NCBI GenBank assembly: GCA_028694925.1
Contig: JAQVJW010000004.1
Location: forward strand, 1 to 48,812
Direction: 5' to 3'
Length of the DNA: 48,812 nt
From: Patescibacteria group bacterium
GTDB lineage: Bacteria > Patescibacteriota > CPR2 > UBA1875
Shown here: positions 27,098-35,938 of the stretch, piece by piece
Layout: the number at the start of each line of letters is the position of its first letter
Position numbering within the stretch: the first letter of the stretch is position 1
Notes under the pieces: generated by a model
Seen by the model: only the letters and a program-made list of their open reading frames with translations
Database searches by the model: none
Told to the model about the DNA's origin: nothing
Made by a program: the position numbers and the translations under genes

Positions 27098-27916
27098 CTA
27101 GCCCTCGAACACCTGCATGATGTAGAGGGCCTCTTTGAGATATGCTGATGCCAGACCGATATCGAGGTCGTCGTTCTCGTCACGGAGTCGACCTTCAGCA
27201 TCGATTGAGAGGAACGGGTATTCCGCTGCGAGCTCTGCAACAACCTTAAGATTGCCAGGAGAGAGACCACCTGCGATGCCAACACCATAGGACCTGTACT
27301 CTGAGTAAAGCTCATCAAGGTAAGGTCGGAAATGGTCGGCCGTGTAGTACTGTCCCAGGCCACCTGATGGGTCGAGGAGAATGTAGTCTATAGACTCCCC
27401 GTACTGCTCCAGACGATCAACCAGACGCTTAGGGTCATGTGAAATGACCTCAAATGCGTGGCCCCCAATCTGCTGAACGATGTATTGGCAACTCCGGCCA
27501 TCTTCCAAGTTCCTGTCTGCCCACTGAAGGTACCCTTCGATCTGATCGGGGTCTGTCCATGGGATGTTGAGCTGGAATCCATCGAGTCGGTTTGGCATAC
27601 CCGCAAGGGTATGAATCTTACCGAGTTGCAGCGCAACATCGGTGCCCTTCGTGTTGTAATGCACGAGGTTGAGAACTCGGTTGTCGTCTTCGACGATACT
27701 TCCGATCTCTGAAATCTCTGGGTAGCGATGAGGCCACTTGTTCTTGATACCGTTCAGGGTCTTCTCGCTAGCCAGAATCCCGACCATCAGCTTTGGGCCG
27801 GGGTGGGTTGCCCCGAGATGTGCACGTGCTCTTCCTGGAAGTAGCGCGGTTAGCGGCCGTATCGGGTCGGTTGGCATGAAACCAGTAATCCCGATATAGC
27901 ATGGATTTGCGCTCAC
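27098..27916 (-). CDS. Divergent phosphoribosylanthranilate-isomerase-like TIM-barrel protein
   Basis: ILLDPSGGLGQYY..., GIAGGLSPGNLKVVAELAAEYPFLSIDAEGRLRD; GTG start with SD GGAGGTGAT; GC-rich codons. Confidence 0.7.
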   Translation of the reverse strand: MSANPCYIGITGFMPTDPIRPLTALLPGRARAHLGATHPGPKLMVGILASEKTLNGIKNKWPHRYPEISEIGSIVEDDNRVLNLVHYNTKGTDVALQLGKIHTLAGMPNRLDGFQLNIPWTDPDQIEGYLQWADRNLEDGRSCQYIVQQIGGHAFEVISHDPKRLVDRLEQYGESIDYILLDPSGGLGQYYTADHFRPYLDELYSEYRSYGVGIAGGLSPGNLKVVAELAAEYPFLSIDAEGRLRDENDDLDIGLASAYLKEALYIMQVFEG

Positions 27917-27922
27917 CTGCTA

Positions 27923-28054
27923 TCACCTCCCCAGGCTTTTCACATGTTTCTTACAGGCGTGACACCAGTACGGTCTGAACCACAGTCTCTTTCCGCACCT
28001 GACACAGTGTGATAGCCCGAATGATATGGGCACGACATCCTTAAATGTCATCAT
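27923..28054 (-). CDS. Small zinc-ribbon protein (43 aa), not in ORF track
   Basis: MMTFKDVVPISFGLSHCVRCGKRLWFRPYWCHACKKHVKSLGR; CxxC...CxxC; SD GGAGGA; upstream TATAAT and hairpin CCCACCA-GGAA-TGGTGGG. Confidence 0.65.
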   Translation of the reverse strand: MMTFKDVVPISFGLSHCVRCGKRLWFRPYWCHACKKHVKSLGR

Positions 28055-28148
28055 TCCTCCAATGTTCACGAAACCCACCATTCCTGGTGGGCCCTCCGTT
28101 ATCGTCTAGCGTATTATATCAAAAATTTGTTAATTAATTAAGCTATAT

Positions 28149-28167
28149 AAAAAGGCTCTACAGAGCC
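28149..28167 (-). terminator. Terminator downstream of tRNA-Gln
   Basis: Minus strand GGCTCT-gt-AGAGCC-TTTTT. Confidence 0.85.
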
Positions 28168-28181
28168 AATAGGTTAAACCT

Positions 28182-28255
28182 TGGTTCGGGAGGCAGGATT
28201 CGAACCTGCGATCACGGGACCAGAACCCGTTGCCTTGCCACTTGGCTACTCCCGA
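28182..28255 (-). tRNA. tRNA-Gln (CTG), CCA encoded
   Basis: TCGGGAG...ACGGG-TTCTGGT-CCCGT...GCAGGTTCGAATCCTGC...CTCCCGAACCA. Confidence 0.95.
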
Positions 28256-28681
28256 TTATTCGATATTCTTTATCTTGTAGGTATCTTCTTGGCCGTAGTT
28301 ATCTTTAAACTTAAAGGTGTTACCAAGCTTAAGTCCAAGCATCTTCTGAGCCAAAGGTGATTCATTAGAGATAATCCCTTTTAGGGGGTCGGCGGTTGAA
28401 CGGGTAAGGATGGTATACTCCCGTTTATCAAAGCTGGCTAGATTTTCAAGAGTTACAGTTGAGCCAATTTGGACTTGGGCCGGATTCTTTTCATCAAACT
28501 CACGGACAAACCCTTTTTCAAGAATGCTTTCAATTTCGGAGAGCTGACTTTTGGCAATGTTTAACTCCCTTTGCCACTCGATCGTTGGCTTTTTCTTACG
28601 AGAAATTAGAGCCTTGAGCTCTTTTTGCCTTCTAGTTAAGGTCTCATATCCAAGCTTTGAAAGTGGGATTGTTTTTTCCAT
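28256..28681 (-). CDS. greA: GreA/GreB-family transcription elongation factor
   Basis: IPLSKLGYETLTRRQKELKAL..., SPLAQKMLGLKLGNTFKFKD. Confidence 0.85.
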   Translation of the reverse strand: MEKTIPLSKLGYETLTRRQKELKALISRKKKPTIEWQRELNIAKSQLSEIESILEKGFVREFDEKNPAQVQIGSTVTLENLASFDKREYTILTRSTADPLKGIISNESPLAQKMLGLKLGNTFKFKDNYGQEDTYKIKNIE

Positions 28682-28751
28682 AAATGCATCCCGAATAATA
28701 ACACAAATAAAGCTATTAGTAAACAAAATGGTATTAATTGTTGTAGGAGTT

Positions 28752-28798
28752 GATATAATATATGGGAAGGGGGAACCTTCCCGCTTCGGCGGTTTTTT
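28752..28798 (+). promoter_or_regulatory. Extended -10 promoter followed by tiny attenuator-like leader
   Basis: TGATATAAT then GGGAAGG...CCTTCCC and CCGC-TTCG-GCGG-TTTTTT before RBS/ATG at 28813. Confidence 0.6.
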
Positions 28799-28812
28799 AA
28801 ATTAGGGGGAAC

Positions 28813-29199
28813 ATGAAACACATACTACTAGTAGAAGATGATAAACAACTTGCGGCAATGTATGCCCAGAAATTCCGAACAGCTGGCTTTAAAGTAACTA
28901 TGGTTCAGGATGGGGGAACAGCTCTTGAGAGAGCAAAGCTCGATGAATATGATGGGATTGTCCTTGATATTATGCTACCTGGGATCTCAGGAGTAGAGAT
29001 CCTTGGGATCCTTAGAAGTGACCCAAAGACCGTCAAAACTCCAATCGTAGTCTATACCAACTATGGCGATAAGTTTAATCGAGAGAAATGTCTTTCTTAT
29101 GGTGCCGATGAATTTATCCTAAAGGTTGATTCGACACCAGAAAGTCTTTGTGAAACAATTAATAAGGTAATATCGGAGAAAGAAATTGAAGCGGTTTAG
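28813..29199 (+). CDS. Response regulator (receiver domain only)
   Basis: ILLVEDDKQLAAMYAQKF, DGIVLDIMLPGISG, receiver Lys. Confidence 0.92.
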   Translation: MKHILLVEDDKQLAAMYAQKFRTAGFKVTMVQDGGTALERAKLDEYDGIVLDIMLPGISGVEILGILRSDPKTVKTPIVVYTNYGDKFNREKCLSYGADEFILKVDSTPESLCETINKVISEKEIEAV

Positions 29200-30025
29200 A
29201 AGACTCCTAAAACACATGGTAGTACCCCATAGGGGGAATGCCTTTAGGCCTCATGCCCTTCAGCATAGCGCCCTCTCTCTTTACCTTTTTGGTCTGATGG
29301 TCGCCCAAGTAGCCTTTGGGGTTACCCTCTATTCTGGTCCGGCGGTAATGGGTGCAAATACTGAGGCCTTGAGGAACAATGTAATTGTTCTTTCAAATAT
29401 GGAACGTCAAAAAAATGGTGTTAGCGCTCTTTTTGTAAATGATGCCTTAAATGAAGCCGCCGAGGAAAAGCTCAATGATATGTTCGATAATAATTACTGG
29501 GATCATGTGGGACCAGCCGGAGAGACAGCCTGGGACTTCATCGCCGGTACTGGCTACCGGTACGAGGTAGCAGGGGAGAACCTGGCCCGAGGGTTTGAGA
29601 GTCCCGAAAAGGTTGTTAATGCCTGGATGTCAAGCCCAACCCACAGAGAGAATATCTTAAATGCTCGATTTCAAGAAATTGGTCTTGCTGTTGGCTCAGG
29701 TAAGATAAAGGGGGGTACGACTACCGTAATCGTTCAGTTATTTGGAAGACCCCAGACTGCTTTTGCAAGCCAACGCTCAAGTACCGTCTTGGGTGAGGCA
29801 AAACTAATCCCAGAGCTCGATACCCAAAACGCAACCCTACCATCCCGCTCACCATATTTCTTCGTCTGGGCCCTTATCTTTGGCCTTATTGTCCTTGATG
29901 GAGTGATGCTCAGAAAACTTGGCCTTCATACTTCAAGGAAGCATCTCTTGAGCTTTAGGGTATCACTCGCGATGTCGGCTTTTATGTTACTCCTACTTTC
30001 AATTGGGATCACCGCCATTATCTAG
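29186..30025 (+). CDS. CAP-domain (SCP/PR1) membrane/secreted protein
   Basis: VAGENLARGFESPEKVVNAWMSSPTHRENILNARFQEIGLAV, flanking TMs. Confidence 0.88.
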   Translation: MKRFRRLLKHMVVPHRGNAFRPHALQHSALSLYLFGLMVAQVAFGVTLYSGPAVMGANTEALRNNVIVLSNMERQKNGVSALFVNDALNEAAEEKLNDMFDNNYWDHVGPAGETAWDFIAGTGYRYEVAGENLARGFESPEKVVNAWMSSPTHRENILNARFQEIGLAVGSGKIKGGTTTVIVQLFGRPQTAFASQRSSTVLGEAKLIPELDTQNATLPSRSPYFFVWALIFGLIVLDGVMLRKLGLHTSRKHLLSFRVSLAMSAFMLLLLSIGITAII

Positions 30026-30098
30026 CTCGTTTTACATTTAACCCCCAACCATTTACAATAGTTGGGAACTAATTATGAATTAACTATAGGGAGACTTA

Positions 30099-31013
30099 AT
30101 GACCAAGAAAGTACATGACCTTGTAATCATAGGTGCCGGACCGGCTGGAATCTCAGCCGCTATTTATGCCGCAAGATACAAAATGGATTTTTTGATTGTA
30201 GGAGGAGTGCCTGGTGGCAATATGAGTGTCTCTTTTGATATTGATAACTATCCTGGGTACCCGCACACCACGGGGAGTGAACTTACAAACAATATGGTCA
30301 AACAACTTTCGATTATTGGACATGAGATTATCCCAGATAGCGTGAAAAGAATAGAAGAGACCAAAGAAGGCTTTAAGCTCGAGGGAAACACTGGAACCTA
30401 CTTTGGCAGAAAAATCCTTCTTGCAATTGGAACAGAACGGAACAAGCTAGGGGTCCCAGGAGAGGACGCTCTTATAGGGAAAGGTGTTTCCTATTGCGCT
30501 ACCTGTGATGGCTTTTTCTTTAAAGAAAAGAAGGTGGCGGTAGTTGGGGGCGGAGATGCGGCCCTTGAAGCGGCTGTTTTCCTCTCTGAGATTGCAAGTA
30601 AAGTATATATCATCGTAAGACGCGATGTTTTCCGGGCCGAGCCAGATTGGCAAACAAGAATCAAAAAGGCCAAAAACGTTGAGATTCTTTTTAAGACCCA
30701 GGTTAAAGAGATTGTGGGTAAAGAGAAGGTAGAGAAGATTGTCTTAGATAATGGTAAAGAGCTTTCCGTTGATGGGCTGTTTATAGAAATAGGGGAGACA
30801 CCATCAAGTGTCCTCTATGACCAGTTAGGACTTAAGCGCGATAAGGAAGGCTATGTGGTTGTCGATCAAAAGATGAAGACCTCAAAAGAAGGTATTTGGG
30901 CCGTAGGGGATTCGACAACCGGTTCAAACAAATTCAGACAAATTGTGACTGCTTGCGCCGAAGGAGCCATAGCTGCAAACACAATCTATACCGAACTAAG
31001 AGATAAAGAATAA
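30099..31013 (+). CDS. trxB: Thioredoxin-disulfide reductase
   Basis: GAGPAGISAAIYAAR, CATCDG, AVGDSTTGSNKFRQIVTACAEGAIAA. Confidence 0.95.
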   Translation: MTKKVHDLVIIGAGPAGISAAIYAARYKMDFLIVGGVPGGNMSVSFDIDNYPGYPHTTGSELTNNMVKQLSIIGHEIIPDSVKRIEETKEGFKLEGNTGTYFGRKILLAIGTERNKLGVPGEDALIGKGVSYCATCDGFFFKEKKVAVVGGGDAALEAAVFLSEIASKVYIIVRRDVFRAEPDWQTRIKKAKNVEILFKTQVKEIVGKEKVEKIVLDNGKELSVDGLFIEIGETPSSVLYDQLGLKRDKEGYVVVDQKMKTSKEGIWAVGDSTTGSNKFRQIVTACAEGAIAANTIYTELRDKE

Positions 31014-31167
31014 TGGCTTTACGTGGGGGAAATAGCGGAATATCTGGTAGAGGTCGTGCTTGTTTATCCACATTTTGTGCTTGACAGCAGCACGTGCTCA
31101 GTTCATCCTAGATTATACGAGTTAATTAGCCCTTAGGGGTAAATCAAATTGAAGGGAGGTGATACGA

Positions 31168-31314
31168 ATGGCAACAGAAGGATACTGCGTAAAATGTAAG
31201 GAAAAAAGAGAGATCAAAGACCCGCAAGATATTACGATGAAGAATGGCCGACCAGCTACACAGGGTACTTGCCCAGAATGTGGCACTAAGATCTTCCGAA
31301 TCGGAAAGTCTTAA
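31168..31314 (+). CDS. DUF5679-like small zinc-ribbon protein (48 aa), not in ORF track
   Basis: SD GGGAGGTGAT; MATEGYCVKCKEKREIKDPQDITMKNGRPATQGTCPECGTKIFRIGKS. Confidence 0.85.
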   Translation: MATEGYCVKCKEKREIKDPQDITMKNGRPATQGTCPECGTKIFRIGKS

Positions 31315-31344
31315 TCCAAAAGTCTTGAGAGATATGTTTTCAAG

Positions 31345-31377
31345 AACAGCCCCGCGCTTCTGGCGCAGGGCTGTTTT
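31345..31377 (+). terminator. Intrinsic terminator
   Basis: AACAGCCC...GGGCTGTTTT. Confidence 0.8.
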
Positions 31378-31463
31378 AGTACAAACGCCCTTGACATTAC
31401 GGGCAAATAGGCTTAACCTGAGCATAAAGAGGATTAAGCCCAGTTGGGCAGAAAGGAGTTGCC

Positions 31464-31655
31464 ATGCAATTCTACAATGTTAAAAAACGGGAGAAGGTTG
31501 AAATCCCAGATTCAGAAGTAAAGAAAACTACATACGAAGTAAGGGGTGGCCAAATTCGCTATGCCGTTAAGGCGGTTGATACCGATGGGATGAACCTTAC
31601 CAAGTTCATGAAGAAGGAAGACTGGGATGCACTAGACGCTCCAATGGTCGACTAG
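31464..31655 (+). CDS. Hypothetical 63-aa protein
   Basis: SD AAAGGAG; own terminator at 31672. Confidence 0.7.
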   Translation: MQFYNVKKREKVEIPDSEVKKTTYEVRGGQIRYAVKAVDTDGMNLTKFMKKEDWDALDAPMVD

Positions 31656-31671
31656 AGGCAAAGAGGTATAC

Positions 31672-31699
31672 AAAAAGTCCCGCGAAAGCGGGGCTTTTT
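31672..31699 (+). terminator. Intrinsic terminator
   Basis: AAAAAGTCCCGC-GAAA-GCGGGGCTTTTT. Confidence 0.85.
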
Positions 31700-31711
31700 G
31701 ATATCTTTATT

Positions 31712-31787
31712 TGGTAGCCCGTAGGGGAATCGAACCCCTGTTTCCAGGATGAGAACCTGATGTCCTAGTCCACTAGACGAACGGGCC
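31712..31787 (-). tRNA. tRNA-Glu (CTC), CCA encoded
   Basis: GGCCCGT...CAGG-TTCTCAT-CCTG...CAGGGGTTCGATTCCCCT...ACGGGCTACCA. Confidence 0.95.
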
Positions 31788-31860
31788 ATATTCGCTTTGT
31801 GATTTTAACAAATAATAGGACCTTTTTCAATCCTCGGTGGTCTGATATAATCTTCTCTGC

Positions 31861-32805
31861 ATGAAGAAAATTATCATCTATTTCATAATCGCCACAGGTC
31901 TTTTGGGTGGTGCCTTTACTTTCTTTAAATATAATACCCGTACCAGTGACGCTGAGGTAACAAACCTTGAATCTCAAGAAGACCTTTCAGAAAAAGAAAG
32001 AGAAGAGCTAATAGCAAAGAACGTTGAGAGGTATCAACCAAAGGGGGATAAGGAGAATAGTAAAGGGCCAGGTATTACGGCCCAATCTGCGATCGTAGTT
32101 GACGAAGAGACAAATGAGGTACTCTATGCTAAGAATGTCCACAAGAAGATGCCTCCGGCCTCGATTATTAAGATGCTGACCTTTTCTCTAGCTCTTGAAG
32201 TGTATAATGTAGATGAAAAGATTGAGATAACAGAGCATGCCTCAAAACAGATATCAAACAAGATTAATATGAAGGCCGGGGAAAAGATGAGCCTCTCTGA
32301 TCTTCTATATGGTCTGATGATGATCTCGGCTAACGATGCGGCCTATGCCATTGCTGATGCCTACGAAGGAGGCTTTGAGGCCTTTATCGAGCTCGCCAAT
32401 GAAAAGATTGCTCTCCTTGGCCTCTCAAATACTGTAATGGCAAACCCTGCTGGGCTCGATGATCCCAATCAAGTCTCTACAGTCTATGATATGGCAACAA
32501 TCACAAGATATGCTCTTCTTGAGCATCCAGAGGTAGTTAAATATGCCGGTAAGAAAACGGAGCACTCAGTTTATGCGACCGAAGATAACGAACCGCACTG
32601 GTGGTTTGGCCACCTTTCCCAGATGCTAAGGAGCTACAAGGGGATGATCGCCGCCAAGACTGGCTACACCGATGAAGCCGGGACAACATATATCGGGATC
32701 GCCGAAAGGGGAGGGCGGAGACTAGTGGTTGTTTTGATGGGTGGTAGTGGCCCAAGTGCCAATAATGACGTTAAGGCTCTTCTTGACTATGGCTTTGCAA
32801 ACTAA
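31861..32805 (+). CDS. D-alanyl-D-alanine carboxypeptidase (S11)
   Basis: PPASIIKML, SANDA, AAKTGYTDEAGTT. Confidence 0.9.
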   Translation: MKKIIIYFIIATGLLGGAFTFFKYNTRTSDAEVTNLESQEDLSEKEREELIAKNVERYQPKGDKENSKGPGITAQSAIVVDEETNEVLYAKNVHKKMPPASIIKMLTFSLALEVYNVDEKIEITEHASKQISNKINMKAGEKMSLSDLLYGLMMISANDAAYAIADAYEGGFEAFIELANEKIALLGLSNTVMANPAGLDDPNQVSTVYDMATITRYALLEHPEVVKYAGKKTEHSVYATEDNEPHWWFGHLSQMLRSYKGMIAAKTGYTDEAGTTYIGIAERGGRRLVVVLMGGSGPSANNDVKALLDYGFAN

Positions 32806-32862
32806 ATCACTATATCTTTGTTATTGATAAACTTGGTCTTTTAGCCTAAAATTGTAATTGTT

Positions 32863-34530
32863 ATGGAGGGGAAAGACCTTAAACACATCACGCAGATAAG
32901 GCTATGGCTACTTTTTGGAAACATCGCCGTTATAGTTTTCTATGGGGCAATAATCTTTTTTACTAACCTCTCTGTCATTAACTATTACGGTCTTAAGATT
33001 GCAGCCGCGCTCTCAATCTTCTATATCATTTATCATTTTTCTTCAAACTACTTTCTCGAAAAAAAACCTGAGTTTATTCTAGAACTATCAACATTCTTGA
33101 CCCTGCTTTACAGCGTTCTTCTAATCGATTACTTTAGTGGCCCCTTCGGCTATCTCTACCTCTTCATCTATATCCTTATCCTTGCGGCCTTTATCTTTAA
33201 GCCCCTCTGGGGCCTTGCAACCGCTACTGTCTTTACAATCTACCTGACTCTTTATGGCCTCTTTGCGGCTGGGGATCTTACGTCCGAATGGCGTCAGTAC
33301 CTGATTGCTTTTCTCTCAATCATCGTCTCATCAGGGGCTGGATTTCTAGTTAACTACAGGAGTCAAAAGATCGAAAGGGAAGGCCAAAAACTCAAAAAAA
33401 CGGCCGATAAGTTAACCGCCGAAAAGTCACAAGATGAGGCAGTCCTCTCTGCCATTGCCGATGGTGTTTACGCCGTCGATCGAGATCGAAACTTAGTGCT
33501 CCTTAATAAAGCGGCCCAGGGAATGGTCGGCTGGGAAGAGAAGGACGCTCTCGGGATTAAGTGTCAAACCGTAATGAAACTCATAAAAGGAGATGATAAT
33601 GTCTCGGTTTGCGAAAAGGATTGTCCGGCCCTTGCGGTTTGGAATACTGGGGAGGCCGTCTTTCGAACCGATACCTGCTTTATCCATAAAAAGAACAAGA
33701 ATAGAGTCCAGCTTTCATCATCTTATGCTCCAATTAAGGATATGGAAGGGAACATGGTTGGCGCTATTTGTGTGTTCCGCGATATCACAAAAGAGAAGGA
33801 ACTGGAAAGGCAAAGAAACGAATTTGTCTCTACGGCCTCTCACGAGCTTCGGACCCCAATCACCGCCACCGAAGGGTACCTTTCAATCATCACCGACTCT
33901 GGAATGTGTAAGGTCGATAACAATACTAAAGAATATCTCGGAAAGGCTAGGAATACCCTACTTGGGATGTCGAGCCTTGTTAAAAACCTTCTTTCGGTCA
34001 CAAAGATTGAAGAAGGAAAACTCGAGACTACAATCACCAACTTCCCAATCAAAGATCTCGTAAAAGAAGTGATCGATGTTTTTGCGAAAAAAGCAAAAGA
34101 CAAAGGAATCGAACTTAACTTTTCAGAATCAAAGGAGCCAGGAGCCAAGGGAAAGAAAGCCATCGGAAGGGCCCTAAATGTCACGGCTGATCGCGAGATG
34201 ATCAGGGAAGTATTAAACAATCTCGTAGAGAATGCGATTAAGTTTACCGATAAGGGAGGGGTTACAATCTCGATCGATTATGATAAGGAGTTTGCAACAG
34301 TTAACGTCACCGATACAGGGATGGGGATGCCCAAGGATGCTCAGAAGCATCTCTTTGAAAAGTTTTACCGGGTTGATAATACCGCAACAAGAGAGGTTGG
34401 GGGGACCGGTCTCGGGCTATATATCACAAGGTCGATCATAGAGACCTTTGGGGGTAAGATTTGGGTCGAGAGTACCAAAGGAAAGGGTTCGACCTTTCAC
34501 TTTACGATTCCTTTGGCGCTTGATTCCTAA
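32863..34530 (+). CDS. Membrane sensor histidine kinase with PAS domain
   Basis: N-terminal multi-TM; PAS; FVSTASHELRTPIT; N, G1 and G2 boxes. Confidence 0.93.
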   Translation: MEGKDLKHITQIRLWLLFGNIAVIVFYGAIIFFTNLSVINYYGLKIAAALSIFYIIYHFSSNYFLEKKPEFILELSTFLTLLYSVLLIDYFSGPFGYLYLFIYILILAAFIFKPLWGLATATVFTIYLTLYGLFAAGDLTSEWRQYLIAFLSIIVSSGAGFLVNYRSQKIEREGQKLKKTADKLTAEKSQDEAVLSAIADGVYAVDRDRNLVLLNKAAQGMVGWEEKDALGIKCQTVMKLIKGDDNVSVCEKDCPALAVWNTGEAVFRTDTCFIHKKNKNRVQLSSSYAPIKDMEGNMVGAICVFRDITKEKELERQRNEFVSTASHELRTPITATEGYLSIITDSGMCKVDNNTKEYLGKARNTLLGMSSLVKNLLSVTKIEEGKLETTITNFPIKDLVKEVIDVFAKKAKDKGIELNFSESKEPGAKGKKAIGRALNVTADREMIREVLNNLVENAIKFTDKGGVTISIDYDKEFATVNVTDTGMGMPKDAQKHLFEKFYRVDNTATREVGGTGLGLYITRSIIETFGGKIWVESTKGKGSTFHFTIPLALDS

Positions 34531-34584
34531 AATGTTTATTGACAAAAACGTAACGATTTAAGAAGATAATAGAAGGAGAACACA

Positions 34585-34956
34585 ATGACAAAGATAATGA
34601 TTGTTGAAGATGATGTAACTTTACGCGATATTTACACCACTCGGTTTAAAGCAGAAGGTTATGAAGTAGTAACTGCTTCTGATGGAGAGGCGGCTCTTTC
34701 GACTGCCGTTAAAGAAAAGCCAAACCTAATCTTACTTGATATTATGATGCCTAAGATTTCCGGTTTTGATGTCCTTGATATCCTCCGTGATACCGAGGAG
34801 ACCAAGAATACCAAGATTGTAGTGATGAGCGCCCTTTCCCAAACCTCAGACATTGAAAAGGGGAAGACCTTAGGAGCAAATGCCTATCTTGTAAAATCTC
34901 AGGTAACACTCTCTGAGGTGGTCGAGAAGGTTAAGGCGATACTAGCTGAGAAATAA
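34585..34956 (+). CDS. Response regulator
   Basis: IMIVEDDVTLRDIY, LILLDIMMPKISG. Confidence 0.93.
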   Translation: MTKIMIVEDDVTLRDIYTTRFKAEGYEVVTASDGEAALSTAVKEKPNLILLDIMMPKISGFDVLDILRDTEETKNTKIVVMSALSQTSDIEKGKTLGANAYLVKSQVTLSEVVEKVKAILAEK

Positions 34957-35100
34957 TAGCTTTATACACAATACAAAGAAGTCTCAAATGAGGCTTTTTT
35001 GCTTTATATAGCCTAAATGTCTCTATTGACTTCCATTTTACAAAGACTGATAATTTAGTTATCATTTATTATTTTAGCTGCACTCAAGGAGGGTGCTTAC

Positions 35101-35895
35101 GTGAAAGAGAAAATTAACACTAAAAGACTTTTAACAACCATTGGGATTGTACTTTTAGCCTCAGCTGCAGTTGGTGGTACTACTTGGTGGTTTATGAACC
35201 GAGAAATTAGGGAGCTCATGTTAGAGCAATCTCTTATGAATATTGATAATGCCTACAATAATTACTGTGAATCGGCTACGGATGCGGCAGACGAAAACGA
35301 TTTAGTTAAGTTCGCAAAACTTCAATACGGTATCTCAGAAGCAAAAATTGAGGAGACTGAAGAAGGTGTGTTTTTCTATATCGGATATGTCCCGGTAGAG
35401 GGTGGTTGGAATACTAGCGGATATTCACTTGCTTGCAGAGCGACTGAAACCGAAGGCGTGAGCTTAACAGATAATGAGACAATAATCGAGAACAAAACTG
35501 AAAACTTCACCCTAGGTACCCCTGCTGGCTGGACACTAGAAAACAAGATTGCAGACGGTTTAACGCAATATGTTTTTACGAAGTCGGGGGTGGGCACAGT
35601 CGTTCTTGAGATTGGTTATGGAGGCAGAGGCTTCGAAGGTACTAAAAGAGTCATAGAATATGAGGTTACGGCAAACAAGGCAAATGTTACTTACACGAAA
35701 TTGTCAGATATTACTACTAATACATGGGAGGGGGGAGAGACAAGTGGTTATTTTATTATTTCTAGAGCTGAAGACAATACAGGTTTCGTAAACAAAGACA
35801 ATTTCACACTATATGCCTATGGCGACGATGACACAAAAGCCACAGAGGCAGAGAAGGCCTACAAACAGATACTAGATTCTATTGAGTTTAACTAA
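35101..35895 (+). CDS. Secreted/membrane-anchored hypothetical protein
   Basis: N-terminal TM; promoter-like TTGACT-N17-GATAAT upstream; GTG start. Confidence 0.6.
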   Translation: MKEKINTKRLLTTIGIVLLASAAVGGTTWWFMNREIRELMLEQSLMNIDNAYNNYCESATDAADENDLVKFAKLQYGISEAKIEETEEGVFFYIGYVPVEGGWNTSGYSLACRATETEGVSLTDNETIIENKTENFTLGTPAGWTLENKIADGLTQYVFTKSGVGTVVLEIGYGGRGFEGTKRVIEYEVTANKANVTYTKLSDITTNTWEGGETSGYFIISRAEDNTGFVNKDNFTLYAYGDDDTKATEAEKAYKQILDSIEFN

Positions 35896-35938
35896 CAACA
35901 CTCTAGATATATTAACCTCATTGCGCTATAATTCTCTT

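Noticed and set aside
31387-31440. 5'UTR hairpin GGCTTAA...TTAAGCC with TTGACA upstream of the 63-aa ORF as a riboswitch
   Set aside because: Only a simple stem, and the -10 candidate (TAACCT) is weak; insufficient to claim a regulatory RNA.
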